Assembly (NCBI GenBank): GCA_965230225.1
Contig: CBDDKM010000007.1
Location: 1-64,000, forward strand
Origin: CALSMU01 sp965230225
Lineage (GTDB): Bacteria; Bacteroidota; Bacteroidia; Flavobacteriales_D; Parvicellaceae
Direction: 5' to 3'
Length of the DNA stretch: 64,000 bases
Below are positions 45,820-55,721 of this stretch, in pieces. The translations under genes were made by a program, and so were the position numbers. Position 1 is the first letter of the stretch; the number at the start of each line of letters is the position of its first letter. The notes beneath the pieces were generated by a model, which saw only the letters and a program-made list of their open reading frames with translations, ran no database searches and was not told the DNA's origin.

Positions 45820-48090
45820 ATGAAAGTCGCAACAAAAGAACTATTAACGGTTCTCCTGTTGGCCTGTACTCTCTTTTCTGTTGGACAAACTTCAATAGAA
45901 GGTTACGTGTACGAATTGGTACAAGAGGATTCCGTACAACCGCTTCCGGGTGCTAATGTTCACTTTTCAGGAACAAGCATTGGTACAGCCACCAACGAGA
46001 AAGGGTATTTTAAATTAAAATCGGACAAAAAACACGATAAAATTGTTGTTTCGTTCATTGGTTTTTCGGCAGATACTCTAGAGCTAACCGACACTAAAAA
46101 ACCAATGAGCATAGTAATGCAAGAAGGTAATGTGTTGGGTGGATTCACTGTGGAAGTAAAAAAAGGAAGCTATTCCATATCTAAGTTCGATCCCATTAAT
46201 GGGCATACCATGAACAAGGATGAACTATGCAAAGCAGCATGTTGCAACCTTGCCGAAAGCTTTGAAACGAACCCTTCTATTGACGCTAGTTTTACCGACG
46301 CAGTAACAGGAACAAGGCAAATTCAAATGCTTGGACTGTCCGGAAAGTATGTTCAAATTATGCAGGACAATATCCCTCTTATTAGAGGACTATCTACCAT
46401 ATACGGTTTTGAATACATTCCAGGAAGCTGGATCAATTCCATTGCAGTTTCTAAAGGAACAGGATCCGTAGCTAACGGCTATGAAAGCATGACCGGGCAA
46501 ATCAACCTGGATTTAGTAAAACCGGGTAATGCTAACAAGTTATTTCTTAACGTTTACGGAAATAGAGCCGGAAGGGGAGAAATCAACCTTGCGCTAAATA
46601 AACCAATTGGCGAAAAATGGGAGTCTACTCTCCTACTACATGGTAAAAAACTATCTATTGCATGGGATCGAAATAACGATGGTTTTCTGGATCAACCCCT
46701 TTCTCAAAACCTTATTGCCCATAACCAATGGACCTACCGTTCTCCTAACCTTTTTATGGAATATGGCGTTGGTGCTTTAAATTTCAATAGCACCACCGGA
46801 AAAGGAGTATCAGAACAGTTAGAAAATCCAGGTTCATCAGTTTATGAGGTATCATCCACCACCAATAGAGGTCAGGCATTTGCTAAAATTGGATATGTTT
46901 TTCCGGGAGAACCATACAAAAGCATGGCCATTCAAATGTCCGGTATGTACCATCAACACGAAGCTCTTTTCGGGAACAGAAAATACAACGGGACACAAAC
47001 AAGTGGTTATGCCAATTTAATTTACGATCAGGAAATAGGCGAAGAAGAGGTACATTCGTTTAGAACAGGTGCCAGCTTGATCTATGATTTATACAATGAA
47101 ACTCTTCAGGATCACGACACCGGAATGGTTCAAAACTACGATCTTGAGGAAATAGTTCCGGGAGCTTATTTCGAATACAACTTAACCGACACTAAAATTG
47201 GCCTGGTTGCTGGAATTAGAGCCGATTACCACAATGTTTACGGAGCGTTTATTACACCTAGAGTTAACTTAAGATATAACTTCACTGAAAAAAATGCGCT
47301 AAAGCTTTCTGCCGGAAGAGGAAGAAGAACTCCAAACATCATCATGGAAAATGTTGGTCTGTTGGCTACTTCAAGAAATTGGATCATTGAAAATGATGTA
47401 AACCTACCTGGATATGGACTTCTGCAAGAGGTGGCCTGGAACTTTGGTTTAGGATTTAATCAGGACTTTGAATTCTTGTATCGTGAAGGAAACATCAACA
47501 TTGATGCCTACCACACTTTGTTCGAGAATCAGGTTATTGTAGATTTGGATTACAACCCACAAGAAGTATATTTCTATAACCTAAATGGTAAATCCTTCTC
47601 TAATTCTATTCAAGCGGAAATCAATTACGATATTTCTAAAAGAATGGAAGCCAGAATAGCTTACCGTTTTCTGGATGTGCAAAAAGACTTTAAATTGGGA
47701 AGACTTAGCAAACCATTAATGGCAGAACACAGAGGCTTCATTAACTTGGCTTACGAAACCAAAAAGAATAAAAAGGAAGGACAATGGAAATTTGATGTAA
47801 CTGCTCAATGGGTAGGAGCACAACGAATTCCAAGTACCACATTAAACCCTGAGGAATTTAGAGTTCCGACCATATCTCCAGACTATGTTATGGTTAATGC
47901 TCAGGTTTCCAGATTTTTCAATAAAAACCTGGAGATATATCTAGGTGGAGAAAACCTTGGAAACTACCGTCAACCGAGTCCTATTATTCAGGCAGAAAAC
48001 CCTTATGGAAAGTACTTTGACAGCTCTTTGATATGGGCACCTATTTTTGGTCGAATGTTTTATGGAGGTCTTCGTTGGACCATCGAATAA
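45820..48090 (+). CDS. TonB-dependent receptor, probably metal-related
   Basis: The 756-aa product has a signal peptide (1-22), a carboxypeptidase-regulatory-like domain (about 24-105, PLPGANVHFSGTSIGTATNE), a plug (CKAACCNLAESFETNPSIDA, KYVQIMQDNIPLIRGL, GYESMTGQINLDLVKP) and a C-terminal barrel ending in FGRMFYGGLRWTIE. The CKAACC motif in the plug is unusual and suits metal binding. With its neighbours this suggests uptake or sensing of copper or a copper chelate; the substrate is inferred. Confidence 0.93.
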   Translation: MKVATKELLTVLLLACTLFSVGQTSIEGYVYELVQEDSVQPLPGANVHFSGTSIGTATNEKGYFKLKSDKKHDKIVVSFIGFSADTLELTDTKKPMSIVMQEGNVLGGFTVEVKKGSYSISKFDPINGHTMNKDELCKAACCNLAESFETNPSIDASFTDAVTGTRQIQMLGLSGKYVQIMQDNIPLIRGLSTIYGFEYIPGSWINSIAVSKGTGSVANGYESMTGQINLDLVKPGNANKLFLNVYGNRAGRGEINLALNKPIGEKWESTLLLHGKKLSIAWDRNNDGFLDQPLSQNLIAHNQWTYRSPNLFMEYGVGALNFNSTTGKGVSEQLENPGSSVYEVSSTTNRGQAFAKIGYVFPGEPYKSMAIQMSGMYHQHEALFGNRKYNGTQTSGYANLIYDQEIGEEEVHSFRTGASLIYDLYNETLQDHDTGMVQNYDLEEIVPGAYFEYNLTDTKIGLVAGIRADYHNVYGAFITPRVNLRYNFTEKNALKLSAGRGRRTPNIIMENVGLLATSRNWIIENDVNLPGYGLLQEVAWNFGLGFNQDFEFLYREGNINIDAYHTLFENQVIVDLDYNPQEVYFYNLNGKSFSNSIQAEINYDISKRMEARIAYRFLDVQKDFKLGRLSKPLMAEHRGFINLAYETKKNKKEGQWKFDVTAQWVGAQRIPSTTLNPEEFRVPTISPDYVMVNAQVSRFFNKNLEIYLGGENLGNYRQPSPIIQAENPYGKYFDSSLIWAPIFGRMFYGGLRWTIE

Positions 48091-48117
48091 TTGTGATATA
48101 ATTGTTACATAATTCCT

Positions 48118-48134
48118 GGTACGATTATCGTACC
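48118..48134. repeat. Inverted repeat upstream of the secreted 150-aa protein
   Basis: GGTACGA (48118-48124) and TCGTACC (48128-48134) form perfect 7-bp arms with a TTA loop. TACCTTGC (48131-48138), one base off the -7 consensus, overlaps the right arm. It could be an operator at an internal promoter or a short hairpin after the receptor gene. Confidence 0.4.
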
Positions 48135-48155
48135 TTGCACTAGAAATTAAATTTC

Positions 48156-48608
48156 ATGAAGACAGTACTGACATTAGTAATATTATTTCTTGGAACAGCG
48201 GCATTTGGTCAACTGGGCGGAATGCCTGTTCCCGGAGGGCCAGGTGGAGGATCAAGTGAGAGTTTAACCCCATTAGAAGCACCTCCTCACAAAGGAGTGG
48301 TTAAACCAGCAGGGAAATACTACATAGAAATAGTGGTTAACTGGATGCTAAGCAAGAATAACACAACTTTATACTTGCTCAAAAGTGGAGGAAAGCCAAT
48401 GCCTGTTGAAAAAGTACGATGTACTACAGAAATGGTTTATAATCAGGACAGTATTGTTCCAACCAATGTAATAGAACTAACTCCGGAGAGTCATGGTACC
48501 CACCTCGACCCTGATCATGCTTATCAGTTAAAGGTGACTTATTTCGTAAAGAAGAAAAAGTACACAGCCATGTTCCAGACCAAAGGCTCCGGAAACAACA
48601 CACCATAA
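48156..48608 (+). CDS. Secreted small beta-rich protein of the metal cluster
   Basis: The 150-aa product has a signal peptide (MKTVLTLVILFLGTAAFGQ), a Gly/Pro-rich linker, and a beta-rich domain with HKGVVKPAGKYYIEIVVNWM and TTLYLLKSGGKPMPVEKV, then HAYQLKVTYFVKKKKYTAMF. Proteins with this HGG/AGKYHIEVV - YLL-GKP architecture recur in Bacteroidota metal-resistance loci, but their function is not established. It lies between the receptor and the methyltransferase. Confidence 0.75.
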   Translation: MKTVLTLVILFLGTAAFGQLGGMPVPGGPGGGSSESLTPLEAPPHKGVVKPAGKYYIEIVVNWMLSKNNTTLYLLKSGGKPMPVEKVRCTTEMVYNQDSIVPTNVIELTPESHGTHLDPDHAYQLKVTYFVKKKKYTAMFQTKGSGNNTP

Positions 48609-48612
48609 ATTA

Positions 48613-49251
48613 ATGAGTGAAACTAAAGACATCAACCTTCAAGCACACTGGGATGCTGCCTATGAAAGAACTTCCACAGATAAAACAGGATGGTATGAGG
48701 AATTCCCAGAACAGTCCCTCAACCTAATTGAAGATTGTAAGGTTAGCAAAGATGCCAGAATATTCAATGCTGGTGCAGGATCTACGACATTAGTGGATCA
48801 TTTATTAAAAAGAGGATACAATAATCTCATTGCTTCGGACATTAGCTCCTCTGCCCTATCTGATTTAAAAGAACGATTGGGAGATGAGGGTAAAAATATA
48901 GAATGGATCGTAGACGATTTAACAGCACCGGGCAATTTAAACCAAATGCAACCGGTAGATGTTTGGCACGACAGAGCCGTAGTACATTTTTTTACCGATG
49001 AAAACGATCGTAAAACTTATTTCGAATTATTAAATCGTTCAGTAAAATCAGGAGGATATGCAATTATCGCTACCTTTAATCTGGAAGGAGCTGAAAAGTG
49101 TTGTGGACTGCCTGTTTATCGATTTGATGCTTCTATGCTAAAAGATCACATTGGTGATGACTTTTCTTTAGTGAATCATTTCAACTACACTTATACTCAA
49201 CCTTCCGGCAATACCAGAGAATACGTATACACCCTGTTTAAAAAGAAATAA
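48613..49251 (+). CDS. Class I SAM-dependent methyltransferase
   Basis: The 212-aa product has motif I (RIFNAGAGSTTLVDHLLKRG), an acidic residue after strand 2 (NLIASDISSSAL), and GYAIIATFNLEGAEKCCGLP, where two adjacent cysteines sit before VYRFDASML. The group with a Cys-containing CCGLP/CSGL loop is often encoded beside heavy-metal genes. The substrate is unknown. It abuts copA (its stop is immediately followed by the copA ATG). Confidence 0.88.
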   Translation: MSETKDINLQAHWDAAYERTSTDKTGWYEEFPEQSLNLIEDCKVSKDARIFNAGAGSTTLVDHLLKRGYNNLIASDISSSALSDLKERLGDEGKNIEWIVDDLTAPGNLNQMQPVDVWHDRAVVHFFTDENDRKTYFELLNRSVKSGGYAIIATFNLEGAEKCCGLPVYRFDASMLKDHIGDDFSLVNHFNYTYTQPSGNTREYVYTLFKKK

Positions 49252-51375
49252 ATGAGCTCTTCTCCCTCACATAAAGAAACCACTTTAGATGTAGAGGGAA
49301 TGACCTGTGCCAATTGTGCCATGGGCGTAGAGAAACATTTAAAGAAGATTGGAGCCAAAGACATTAAGGTCAATTTTGCACTGGGCGAAGCTTCTTTCCA
49401 ACTACCAGGAGGATTAAGTGCCAATGAGGTAGCCAAACAAATTACCGACATTGGATATCCTTCGGCAGAAAAAGGCACCGGAGAGTCCGAAGGAAAAGGA
49501 TGGTCATCCATAGAAAGAAAATTCTGGATCAGCTTGGTATTTACCATTCCTTTGATTCTGCACATGTTTCTACCTCATGACTCCATTTTGCAGAATCCTA
49601 TTTTACAGGTTTGTCTTTCTTTCCCGGTTTATTTAATAGGGGTATTCCACTTTGGTAAGAGTGGACTTAAGTCGTTAAAAACCGGTGTCCCCAATATGGA
49701 TGTTCTCATCTTTATTGGATCCACTGCAGCTTTCGTATATAGCTCGTGGGGTACAATTACCTACTACGGCACTAAGGAGGCTCATAATTACCTGTTTTTT
49801 GAAACTGCCGCTTCCATTATTAGCCTGGTTCTGCTTGGTAATTTACTGGAACATCGTTCTGTAACCAAAACTACTTCGGCTATAAAGGACCTGTCTGCTT
49901 TGCAAGTATCAACTGCCAAAAGAATAACACCGGAAGGTGAAGCAGTGGAAATCCCTTATTCCGACATCAACACCGGAGATTTATTATTGGTTAATACGGG
50001 CGATGGAATCCCAGTGGATGGAACTGTATTGGAAGGAAATGGTTTTGCTGACGAGTCCATGATTTCGGGCGAAAGTATTCCCGTTGCACTAGAAAAGGAA
50101 AGTCAGGTAATTGGTAGTACCATTCTTACCGATGGGAACATCATTATGCAAGCCACAGCAGTGGGTAAAAACACTACTCTATCTAAGATCATTGAGTTGG
50201 TCAAAAATGCTCAACAAAACAAACCTAGTATTCAACGCCTGGGAGATAAGGTAAGTGCCATATTTGTACCTATTGTTATTGGTATCGCATTAATAACCTT
50301 TTTAGTGGCAAAATTTGGGTTTGTGCTAAGCACTCAGCAAGCCATGATGCAAGCCATAGCCGTATTGGTAATTTCATGCCCTTGTGCTATGGGATTAGCC
50401 ACTCCAACTGCTGTAATGGTAGGAATTGGAAGAGCAGCTAAGAAAGGAATTCTAATTAAAGGAGGGAGTACTCTGGAAGATATGGCAGGGGTACAGACAG
50501 TAATATTTGATAAAACAGGCACACTAACCACTGGCAACTTTAAAATTAAAGCATTACAGATTTTAAGTGGTGATGAGCAGGAAATAAAGAATGTATTGTT
50601 CAATCTGGAAAGCAGAAGCTCCCACCCCATTGCTAAATCCATCGTAGAGCATCTAAAAAACACAGCTCAAATTGTAGAGTTTAATCGTGTAGAAGAAACA
50701 AAAGGTATTGGGCTTACTGCTCAGCTTGGAGAGGACAAATGGCAAGTGGGATCGTTTCGATTAGTGGAAGATATAACCAGTGATAAGAACCATGAAGTAT
50801 ACGTTCTAAAAAATGGTGAATTGGTGGCGACCATCGACATTGAAGATGAAGTAAAGGAGCACTCTCAGCAAATGATCGATGAACTTAAAAGTTCGGGAAT
50901 TGAGGTAGTATTATTGAGTGGCGATAAACAAGTTAAGTGCGATGATATTGCTACCAAACTTGGTATTAAAACAATATATGCTGAGCAATTACCTGAAGAT
51001 AAATTAAGAATTGTACATCAATACACCGCTAAAGGAAAAACTGCCATGGTTGGCGACGGTGTAAACGATGCTCCTGCCCTGGCCAAAGCTACTATTGGAA
51101 TTTCCTTTGGTAATGCTACGGACGTTTCCATGAATACTGCTCAAATAGTATTATTAGGCAAAGACGGCTTGAAGAAATTGACGGAAGCATTCCACATCGG
51201 AAAACTTACCTTAAAAACCATTAAGCAAAATCTATTCTGGGCCTTTTTCTATAATGTACTGGCTATCCCAGTTGCAGCATTCGGCTACCTAAGTCCTATT
51301 ATTGCTGCAGGAGCAATGGCCTTTTCAGATGTAATGGTGATAGGAAACTCTATTTGGCTAAAAGTTAAGAAGTAG
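49252..51375 (+). CDS. copA: Heavy-metal (copper-type) P1B ATPase
   Basis: The 707-aa product has one N-terminal HMA domain (GMTCANC at 16-22), eight predicted membrane helices, the ion-site motif CPC near residue 376 (VLVISCPCAMGLATPTA), the phosphorylation site D420 (FDKTGTLTTG), an SHPI-type HP motif (SRSSHPIAKSIVEHL) and GDGVNDAPALAKA near 600. CPC with an N-terminal CxxC is typical of Cu(I)-exporting P1B-1 ATPases; silver is also possible. Its last 11 bp overlap the 3' end of the convergent ccsBA gene. Confidence 0.95.
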   Translation: MSSSPSHKETTLDVEGMTCANCAMGVEKHLKKIGAKDIKVNFALGEASFQLPGGLSANEVAKQITDIGYPSAEKGTGESEGKGWSSIERKFWISLVFTIPLILHMFLPHDSILQNPILQVCLSFPVYLIGVFHFGKSGLKSLKTGVPNMDVLIFIGSTAAFVYSSWGTITYYGTKEAHNYLFFETAASIISLVLLGNLLEHRSVTKTTSAIKDLSALQVSTAKRITPEGEAVEIPYSDINTGDLLLVNTGDGIPVDGTVLEGNGFADESMISGESIPVALEKESQVIGSTILTDGNIIMQATAVGKNTTLSKIIELVKNAQQNKPSIQRLGDKVSAIFVPIVIGIALITFLVAKFGFVLSTQQAMMQAIAVLVISCPCAMGLATPTAVMVGIGRAAKKGILIKGGSTLEDMAGVQTVIFDKTGTLTTGNFKIKALQILSGDEQEIKNVLFNLESRSSHPIAKSIVEHLKNTAQIVEFNRVEETKGIGLTAQLGEDKWQVGSFRLVEDITSDKNHEVYVLKNGELVATIDIEDEVKEHSQQMIDELKSSGIEVVLLSGDKQVKCDDIATKLGIKTIYAEQLPEDKLRIVHQYTAKGKTAMVGDGVNDAPALAKATIGISFGNATDVSMNTAQIVLLGKDGLKKLTEAFHIGKLTLKTIKQNLFWAFFYNVLAIPVAAFGYLSPIIAAGAMAFSDVMVIGNSIWLKVKK

Positions 51376-54300
51376 ATTTCTTAACTGATTTGAACCTCCA
51401 ATACGCCAGACCACATAAAGCGATCAGAGAAAAGATGATCATCCAAATCCAAAGCGGAAATGCCGGAGTATCACCTCGGGCATAGCTATGTAATCCTTTA
51501 GTCAGGTAGTAGTTAACCCCAATAAATGTCATTAATACGGTACTAAACATCCATACCGCTCCAATATTAAAAGTTAGCTTACTTTTCATCCCTGGAATAA
51601 ATCTAAAGTGCAATAGCAATGCATAAGCTAAAACAATTACCAATGCCCAGGTTTCTTTAGCATCCCAGCCCCAATATCTTCCCCATGATTCGTTGGCCCA
51701 TACACCTCCTAAAAAGGTTCCTACGGTAGCTAATACCAATCCTACCATAATGACCATTTCGCTGATGTAGGTAAGCATAGCAATATTGTCCGACAATCTA
51801 TTTTTATTCTTATTGGTCATGAATAAATAGGTAAACAAATTAATCAAACTCAATTTGAATGCTGCAGCAAAAAATGCATAACTAATGGTCAAACATGCTA
51901 CATGAATAATTAACCAATATGATTTTAGAACAGGAACCAAAGGTGTTAATTGAGGATCGTAACTACTATGCCCTGCAGTCATTATTAAAAGGAAAGCTAC
52001 CAAAGCAACTGCTCCCATAATAATTTTGGATAACCTAAGGAATAAGAACCCTACTAAAATGGATCCCCACGATATAAAAACCAACACCTCAAATCCATTG
52101 CTCCATGGAGCATGCCCAGTTAAATACCATCTAATTCCAAGTGCATAGGTATGATACAGAAACACTAATCCAACGAGCCCTATAGCTCCCCAAACAGTCC
52201 AATCCAACAGCTTGTTACTTCTTTCCTTAAGACTTTGAATCAAAGTTAAGAGCAACAAGACCACCGCTAACAATGCGTAGTAATTCCTGATTTTAGAGAA
52301 CATGTCAGTCTTGTTGTAATAGACTTCCAATTCTATCATACTCTCAGAAGGCAATAATGATTCGTCTACTGTATGTTGAAGGTCACTAATAATCTTAATC
52401 ATTTTATCAGGAGCTTCATAATTCCCTGTAGCTTTTGCCTCATGAAGAGAAGCAAAATAAGAAAGGAACATTCTGTAATAACTCATGTTATCTAATCCAT
52501 GCCCTTCTCCTGCAAACGGAACATAAGCCAAACTATCCCCTAACCCGATCCAATTATTAGTGGAATCTCCAATAACAGGAAATATCTCTAGTATTGCTCC
52601 ATTTAACGTCATTCGCATTACGTTAAACCTTTCATTGACTTTAATCAACTCTTTATCGTATGCATTTTGCTTATTGTTTCCTTTCTGACTGGAATACCTG
52701 ATAGTATCCAATAATGCAGGTTTTAATCGGTAACTTGAGTCATTCTCAGTAAAATCGTTAAAGCATGCTTTACTCCCTTCAATTCCCAGTACCTCTCTAA
52801 CCCCTGTATTCCCTTTTACGTTGATCATTGGGTAATTTCTCCAGTATTCTTGATTAATTACCATATCAAGAAATACTTGCATCCCATCTACTTCCCCAAT
52901 ACCTTCAACCTCAAATTTGTGGCTTCTACTTAACTTATGCATCACATTGTACGCAAGAGTATGAATTGGCTCAAACCTTCCTTGATTTTGTACAATTAAA
53001 TGACCAAATCGATCGGCATGTTCAGCATCGATCATTTTATCTTGTTTCGGAAGTTTATCCTGTGCTAAAGCATTACCTGCAACCATCAACAAGATGATTA
53101 CGGCTGAGCTTTTTGCAGTTTTCTCTAAGATCTTAGTGGTTTTCTTACCTAAATCTCTAAACCTTCCTTCTTTAGAAAACAATGAAATCACAAAACCTAA
53201 CCCCAGTAATATGTACCCAATGTAAGAAATCCATGTGCCCCAGAAATCGTGATTTACTGATAAAGTAGTAATGTCTGGATCCCCCATTTTTCTTTTCATG
53301 TCCGATGAATAATCATAACCAGATTGAAAGAATCGGTATCCATCATAATCCATTACATTATTCATAAATATCTCCTGAGATTCACTAAGGTCATGTCTCT
53401 GATCCAATAATGTAATCTCACTCTTAAAAGAAGAAGGATTCATGGACCCAGGGTAATTCTCTAAAATGAAATCGTCCAGTGCAATGGCAAACGGTAAGAA
53501 AATTTGTTTTGAACCATACCCAAACTCAAACCCCTCATGTTTAATCCAGGATGGTTTAGCTCCATACCCTCCAAACAGGTTAAGGACTTTATCTTCTCCT
53601 CCAACATTTACATTTACAATCAGTACATCCTGTCCCGGCTCATCATCCGGCATTCTTTTTAATTCAAATACTGCTTTGTGGTGATACCCTTTAAACACAA
53701 AATTCACACCCTGAGTACTGTGCAGATGGCGTCTGGCAAGTAAATGCGTCTGATCCCTTTGCAATGTATCCTGTCGCTGAGTATCCATGCTCAAACGTTG
53801 TAAATCGTACACTGACTCAATAGTAAAATTCTTGCTTGATTTATTGATTTGAATAGCATCTGACCTAGAGTTATTGTTATAGGAAATGGCAAATTCTCCC
53901 AATTCCAATATTTCTCCATCTCTCACAAAATAATCCTCTCCCTGCTGACCATTGGAAATCATGAATTGAATCATATCTACTCCTCCATCAACAGAATCTT
54001 TCATCACAGAACGAGCATTTTTTATGTACTCTTTGTAACTAATACTTACTGGTTTTCCAGGAAAGTCTACTGTATATTCAAAGTCGTTATTGGTAATCTC
54101 CGTCAGGTAAATTTTTTCCGAAGATCGAATTCCGTTTTCTGGGTCATTAATCTGTAAATAGGGCTCAGAGCTAAAAATCACATTGGACATCTCCCCTTCT
54201 TTAATGGGCATAACACCCTCAAAACCAACGTAACGAGTAACCGCAGCTCCAATAATCATTACAATAAATGCCAGGTGGAACATTAAGCTTCCTATTTTTT

Positions 54301-54520
54301 CCTTACGCAATAATTTATATCGATCAATGTTACCAATAAAATTGACCATAAGTAAAAGGATCACTACCTCAAACCACTTGGCATTGTAGATCAATACTCT
54401 GGCTGTTACGGTATCATACCTCTCTTCAACAAAGGTGGCAGCCCCTATTGCAATTGCAAATACAAGTAATAGGATGGCCATCATCCGGGTAGAAACTAAA
54501 AATTGATACAGCTTTTGCAT
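51365..54520 (-). CDS. ccsBA: Fused cytochrome c biogenesis protein CcsBA (ResB-CcsA)
   Basis: I start at ATG 54520; the TTG at 54541 lies inside the -7 box of the promoter. The ~1051-aa product has an N-terminal ResB part: helices at 10-30 and 40-60, a periplasmic domain, and helices near 430-500. After a second long periplasmic segment (about 500-760) comes a CcsA part with the Trp-rich haem-handling motif WGRYWGWDAKETW (about 944-956) and flanking His residues. Such fusions form the whole haem delivery and ligation machine of system II cytochrome c maturation. Substrates in the window include the di-haem peroxidase. Confidence 0.95.
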   Translation of the reverse strand: MQKLYQFLVSTRMMAILLLVFAIAIGAATFVEERYDTVTARVLIYNAKWFEVVILLLMVNFIGNIDRYKLLRKEKIGSLMFHLAFIVMIIGAAVTRYVGFEGVMPIKEGEMSNVIFSSEPYLQINDPENGIRSSEKIYLTEITNNDFEYTVDFPGKPVSISYKEYIKNARSVMKDSVDGGVDMIQFMISNGQQGEDYFVRDGEILELGEFAISYNNNSRSDAIQINKSSKNFTIESVYDLQRLSMDTQRQDTLQRDQTHLLARRHLHSTQGVNFVFKGYHHKAVFELKRMPDDEPGQDVLIVNVNVGGEDKVLNLFGGYGAKPSWIKHEGFEFGYGSKQIFLPFAIALDDFILENYPGSMNPSSFKSEITLLDQRHDLSESQEIFMNNVMDYDGYRFFQSGYDYSSDMKRKMGDPDITTLSVNHDFWGTWISYIGYILLGLGFVISLFSKEGRFRDLGKKTTKILEKTAKSSAVIILLMVAGNALAQDKLPKQDKMIDAEHADRFGHLIVQNQGRFEPIHTLAYNVMHKLSRSHKFEVEGIGEVDGMQVFLDMVINQEYWRNYPMINVKGNTGVREVLGIEGSKACFNDFTENDSSYRLKPALLDTIRYSSQKGNNKQNAYDKELIKVNERFNVMRMTLNGAILEIFPVIGDSTNNWIGLGDSLAYVPFAGEGHGLDNMSYYRMFLSYFASLHEAKATGNYEAPDKMIKIISDLQHTVDESLLPSESMIELEVYYNKTDMFSKIRNYYALLAVVLLLLTLIQSLKERSNKLLDWTVWGAIGLVGLVFLYHTYALGIRWYLTGHAPWSNGFEVLVFISWGSILVGFLFLRLSKIIMGAVALVAFLLIMTAGHSSYDPQLTPLVPVLKSYWLIIHVACLTISYAFFAAAFKLSLINLFTYLFMTNKNKNRLSDNIAMLTYISEMVIMVGLVLATVGTFLGGVWANESWGRYWGWDAKETWALVIVLAYALLLHFRFIPGMKSKLTFNIGAVWMFSTVLMTFIGVNYYLTKGLHSYARGDTPAFPLWIWMIIFSLIALCGLAYWRFKSVKKSTS

Positions 54521-54538
54521 GATCTGAATTTGGATGGG

Positions 54539-54546
54539 CAAAAGTA
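54539..54546 (-). promoter_or_regulatory. -7 box (TACTTTTG) of ccsBA
   Basis: On the minus strand 54546-54539 reads TACTTTTG, a perfect TAnnTTTG, 18 bp before ATG 54520. It shows that the in-frame TTG at 54541 is promoter sequence. Confidence 0.6.
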
Positions 54547-54670
54547 ATAACTATTAGCATCGGACCTGTAATTAAATTGTCTTAAATCCATGTTAAAAAA
54601 TTACCTTTAGCAATACCTTTGATCACATAGCTTTTAATCCATACATTAAAGAGGCTTGATAAGAATATTT

Positions 54671-54678
54671 TAACTTTG
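54671..54678 (+). promoter_or_regulatory. -7 box (TAACTTTG) of the hydrolase gene
   Basis: TAACTTTG matches TAnnTTTG and lies 17 bp before ATG 54696. A TTG is present further upstream but at a shorter than usual spacing. Confidence 0.5.
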
Positions 54679-54695
54679 TTCAAAACAATAGTTTA

Positions 54696-55625
54696 ATGAA
54701 CTACATAAACCACCAACATACCGCTAAGGATGGGACCGAATTGGTTACCTACCACTGGGAATCTGAACTTCCAAAAGGAATTGTACACATTGTACACGGA
54801 ATGAGCGAGCACGCAGAGCGCTACGACCATTTTGCAACCTTCTTAACCGCCAATGGCTACGTTGTTTACAGTTCGGATCTGAGAGGGCATGGTAAAACTG
54901 CGGGTAGTATTGAAAACGTAGGTCAATTTGCCATGGAAAACGGATGGAAAAAAGTAGTGGGAGACATCATTGAACTTAGTCAGAAATTTAAAGCAGAACA
55001 TCCCGATGTACCATTAATTATACTTGGTCATAGTATGGGTTCGTTTATAGCAAGAAATGTAGCTTATGAAGCTCCTGACTTAGCTGATGCTTTTATTTTT
55101 TCGGCCACCAATGGACATCCTGGATTAATAGGTGTAGTGGGTAAAAGCTTTGCCAATTTTAACATGAAATTGATCGGTAAGAAAAAACGATCGAAATTAA
55201 TGGACAAACTGGTATTTGGAGATTTCAATAAGAAGTACGAAAACCCAAGAACCAATAAAGATTGGCTTTCAAGAGACAATAGCATTGTTGATCAATACAT
55301 CAATGACCCCTATTGTATGCAAACTTTCACCGCTCAGTTCTTTACAGATTTACTTCATGGTATTTTAGACATACAGGAGTTCTCTAACATCTCTAAAATG
55401 AATAAATCCACTCCTGTCCTGCTCTTTTCTGGAGACATGGACCCAGTGGGCGATTATGGTAGAGGCCCGAAACAGGTTTACGCCAAATTCAAAAGAGCCA
55501 ATATCGAAAATGTTACTTTGGAGATGTACGAAGAAGGAAGACATGAAATGCTGAATGAGATAAACAAAGATGAAGTTTACCTAATGGTGCTCAACTGGTT
55601 GGATGGACTATTTGCTAATGAATAA
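54696..55625 (+). CDS. Alpha/beta hydrolase, monoacylglycerol lipase/lysophospholipase-like
   Basis: The 309-aa product has the lysophospholipase-type Hydrolase_4 pattern: GIVHIVHGMSEHAERYDHFA (oxyanion region), VYSSDLRGHGKTAG, the nucleophile elbow LGHSMGSFIA, an acidic residue in FSGDMDPVGDYG and the catalytic His in YEEGRHEMLNE. It probably releases fatty acids from monoacylglycerols or lysophospholipids in the cytoplasm; the substrate is inferred from the family. Confidence 0.93.
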   Translation: MNYINHQHTAKDGTELVTYHWESELPKGIVHIVHGMSEHAERYDHFATFLTANGYVVYSSDLRGHGKTAGSIENVGQFAMENGWKKVVGDIIELSQKFKAEHPDVPLIILGHSMGSFIARNVAYEAPDLADAFIFSATNGHPGLIGVVGKSFANFNMKLIGKKKRSKLMDKLVFGDFNKKYENPRTNKDWLSRDNSIVDQYINDPYCMQTFTAQFFTDLLHGILDIQEFSNISKMNKSTPVLLFSGDMDPVGDYGRGPKQVYAKFKRANIENVTLEMYEEGRHEMLNEINKDEVYLMVLNWLDGLFANE

Positions 55626-55721
55626 ATCCTGTTTACTTACTCAAAGCATTATTTAACCAAGTTATAACATCAACCATACAACTCTGGTATGCTAATTGAC
55701 GTTTTGCAATAAAAATTTAGA

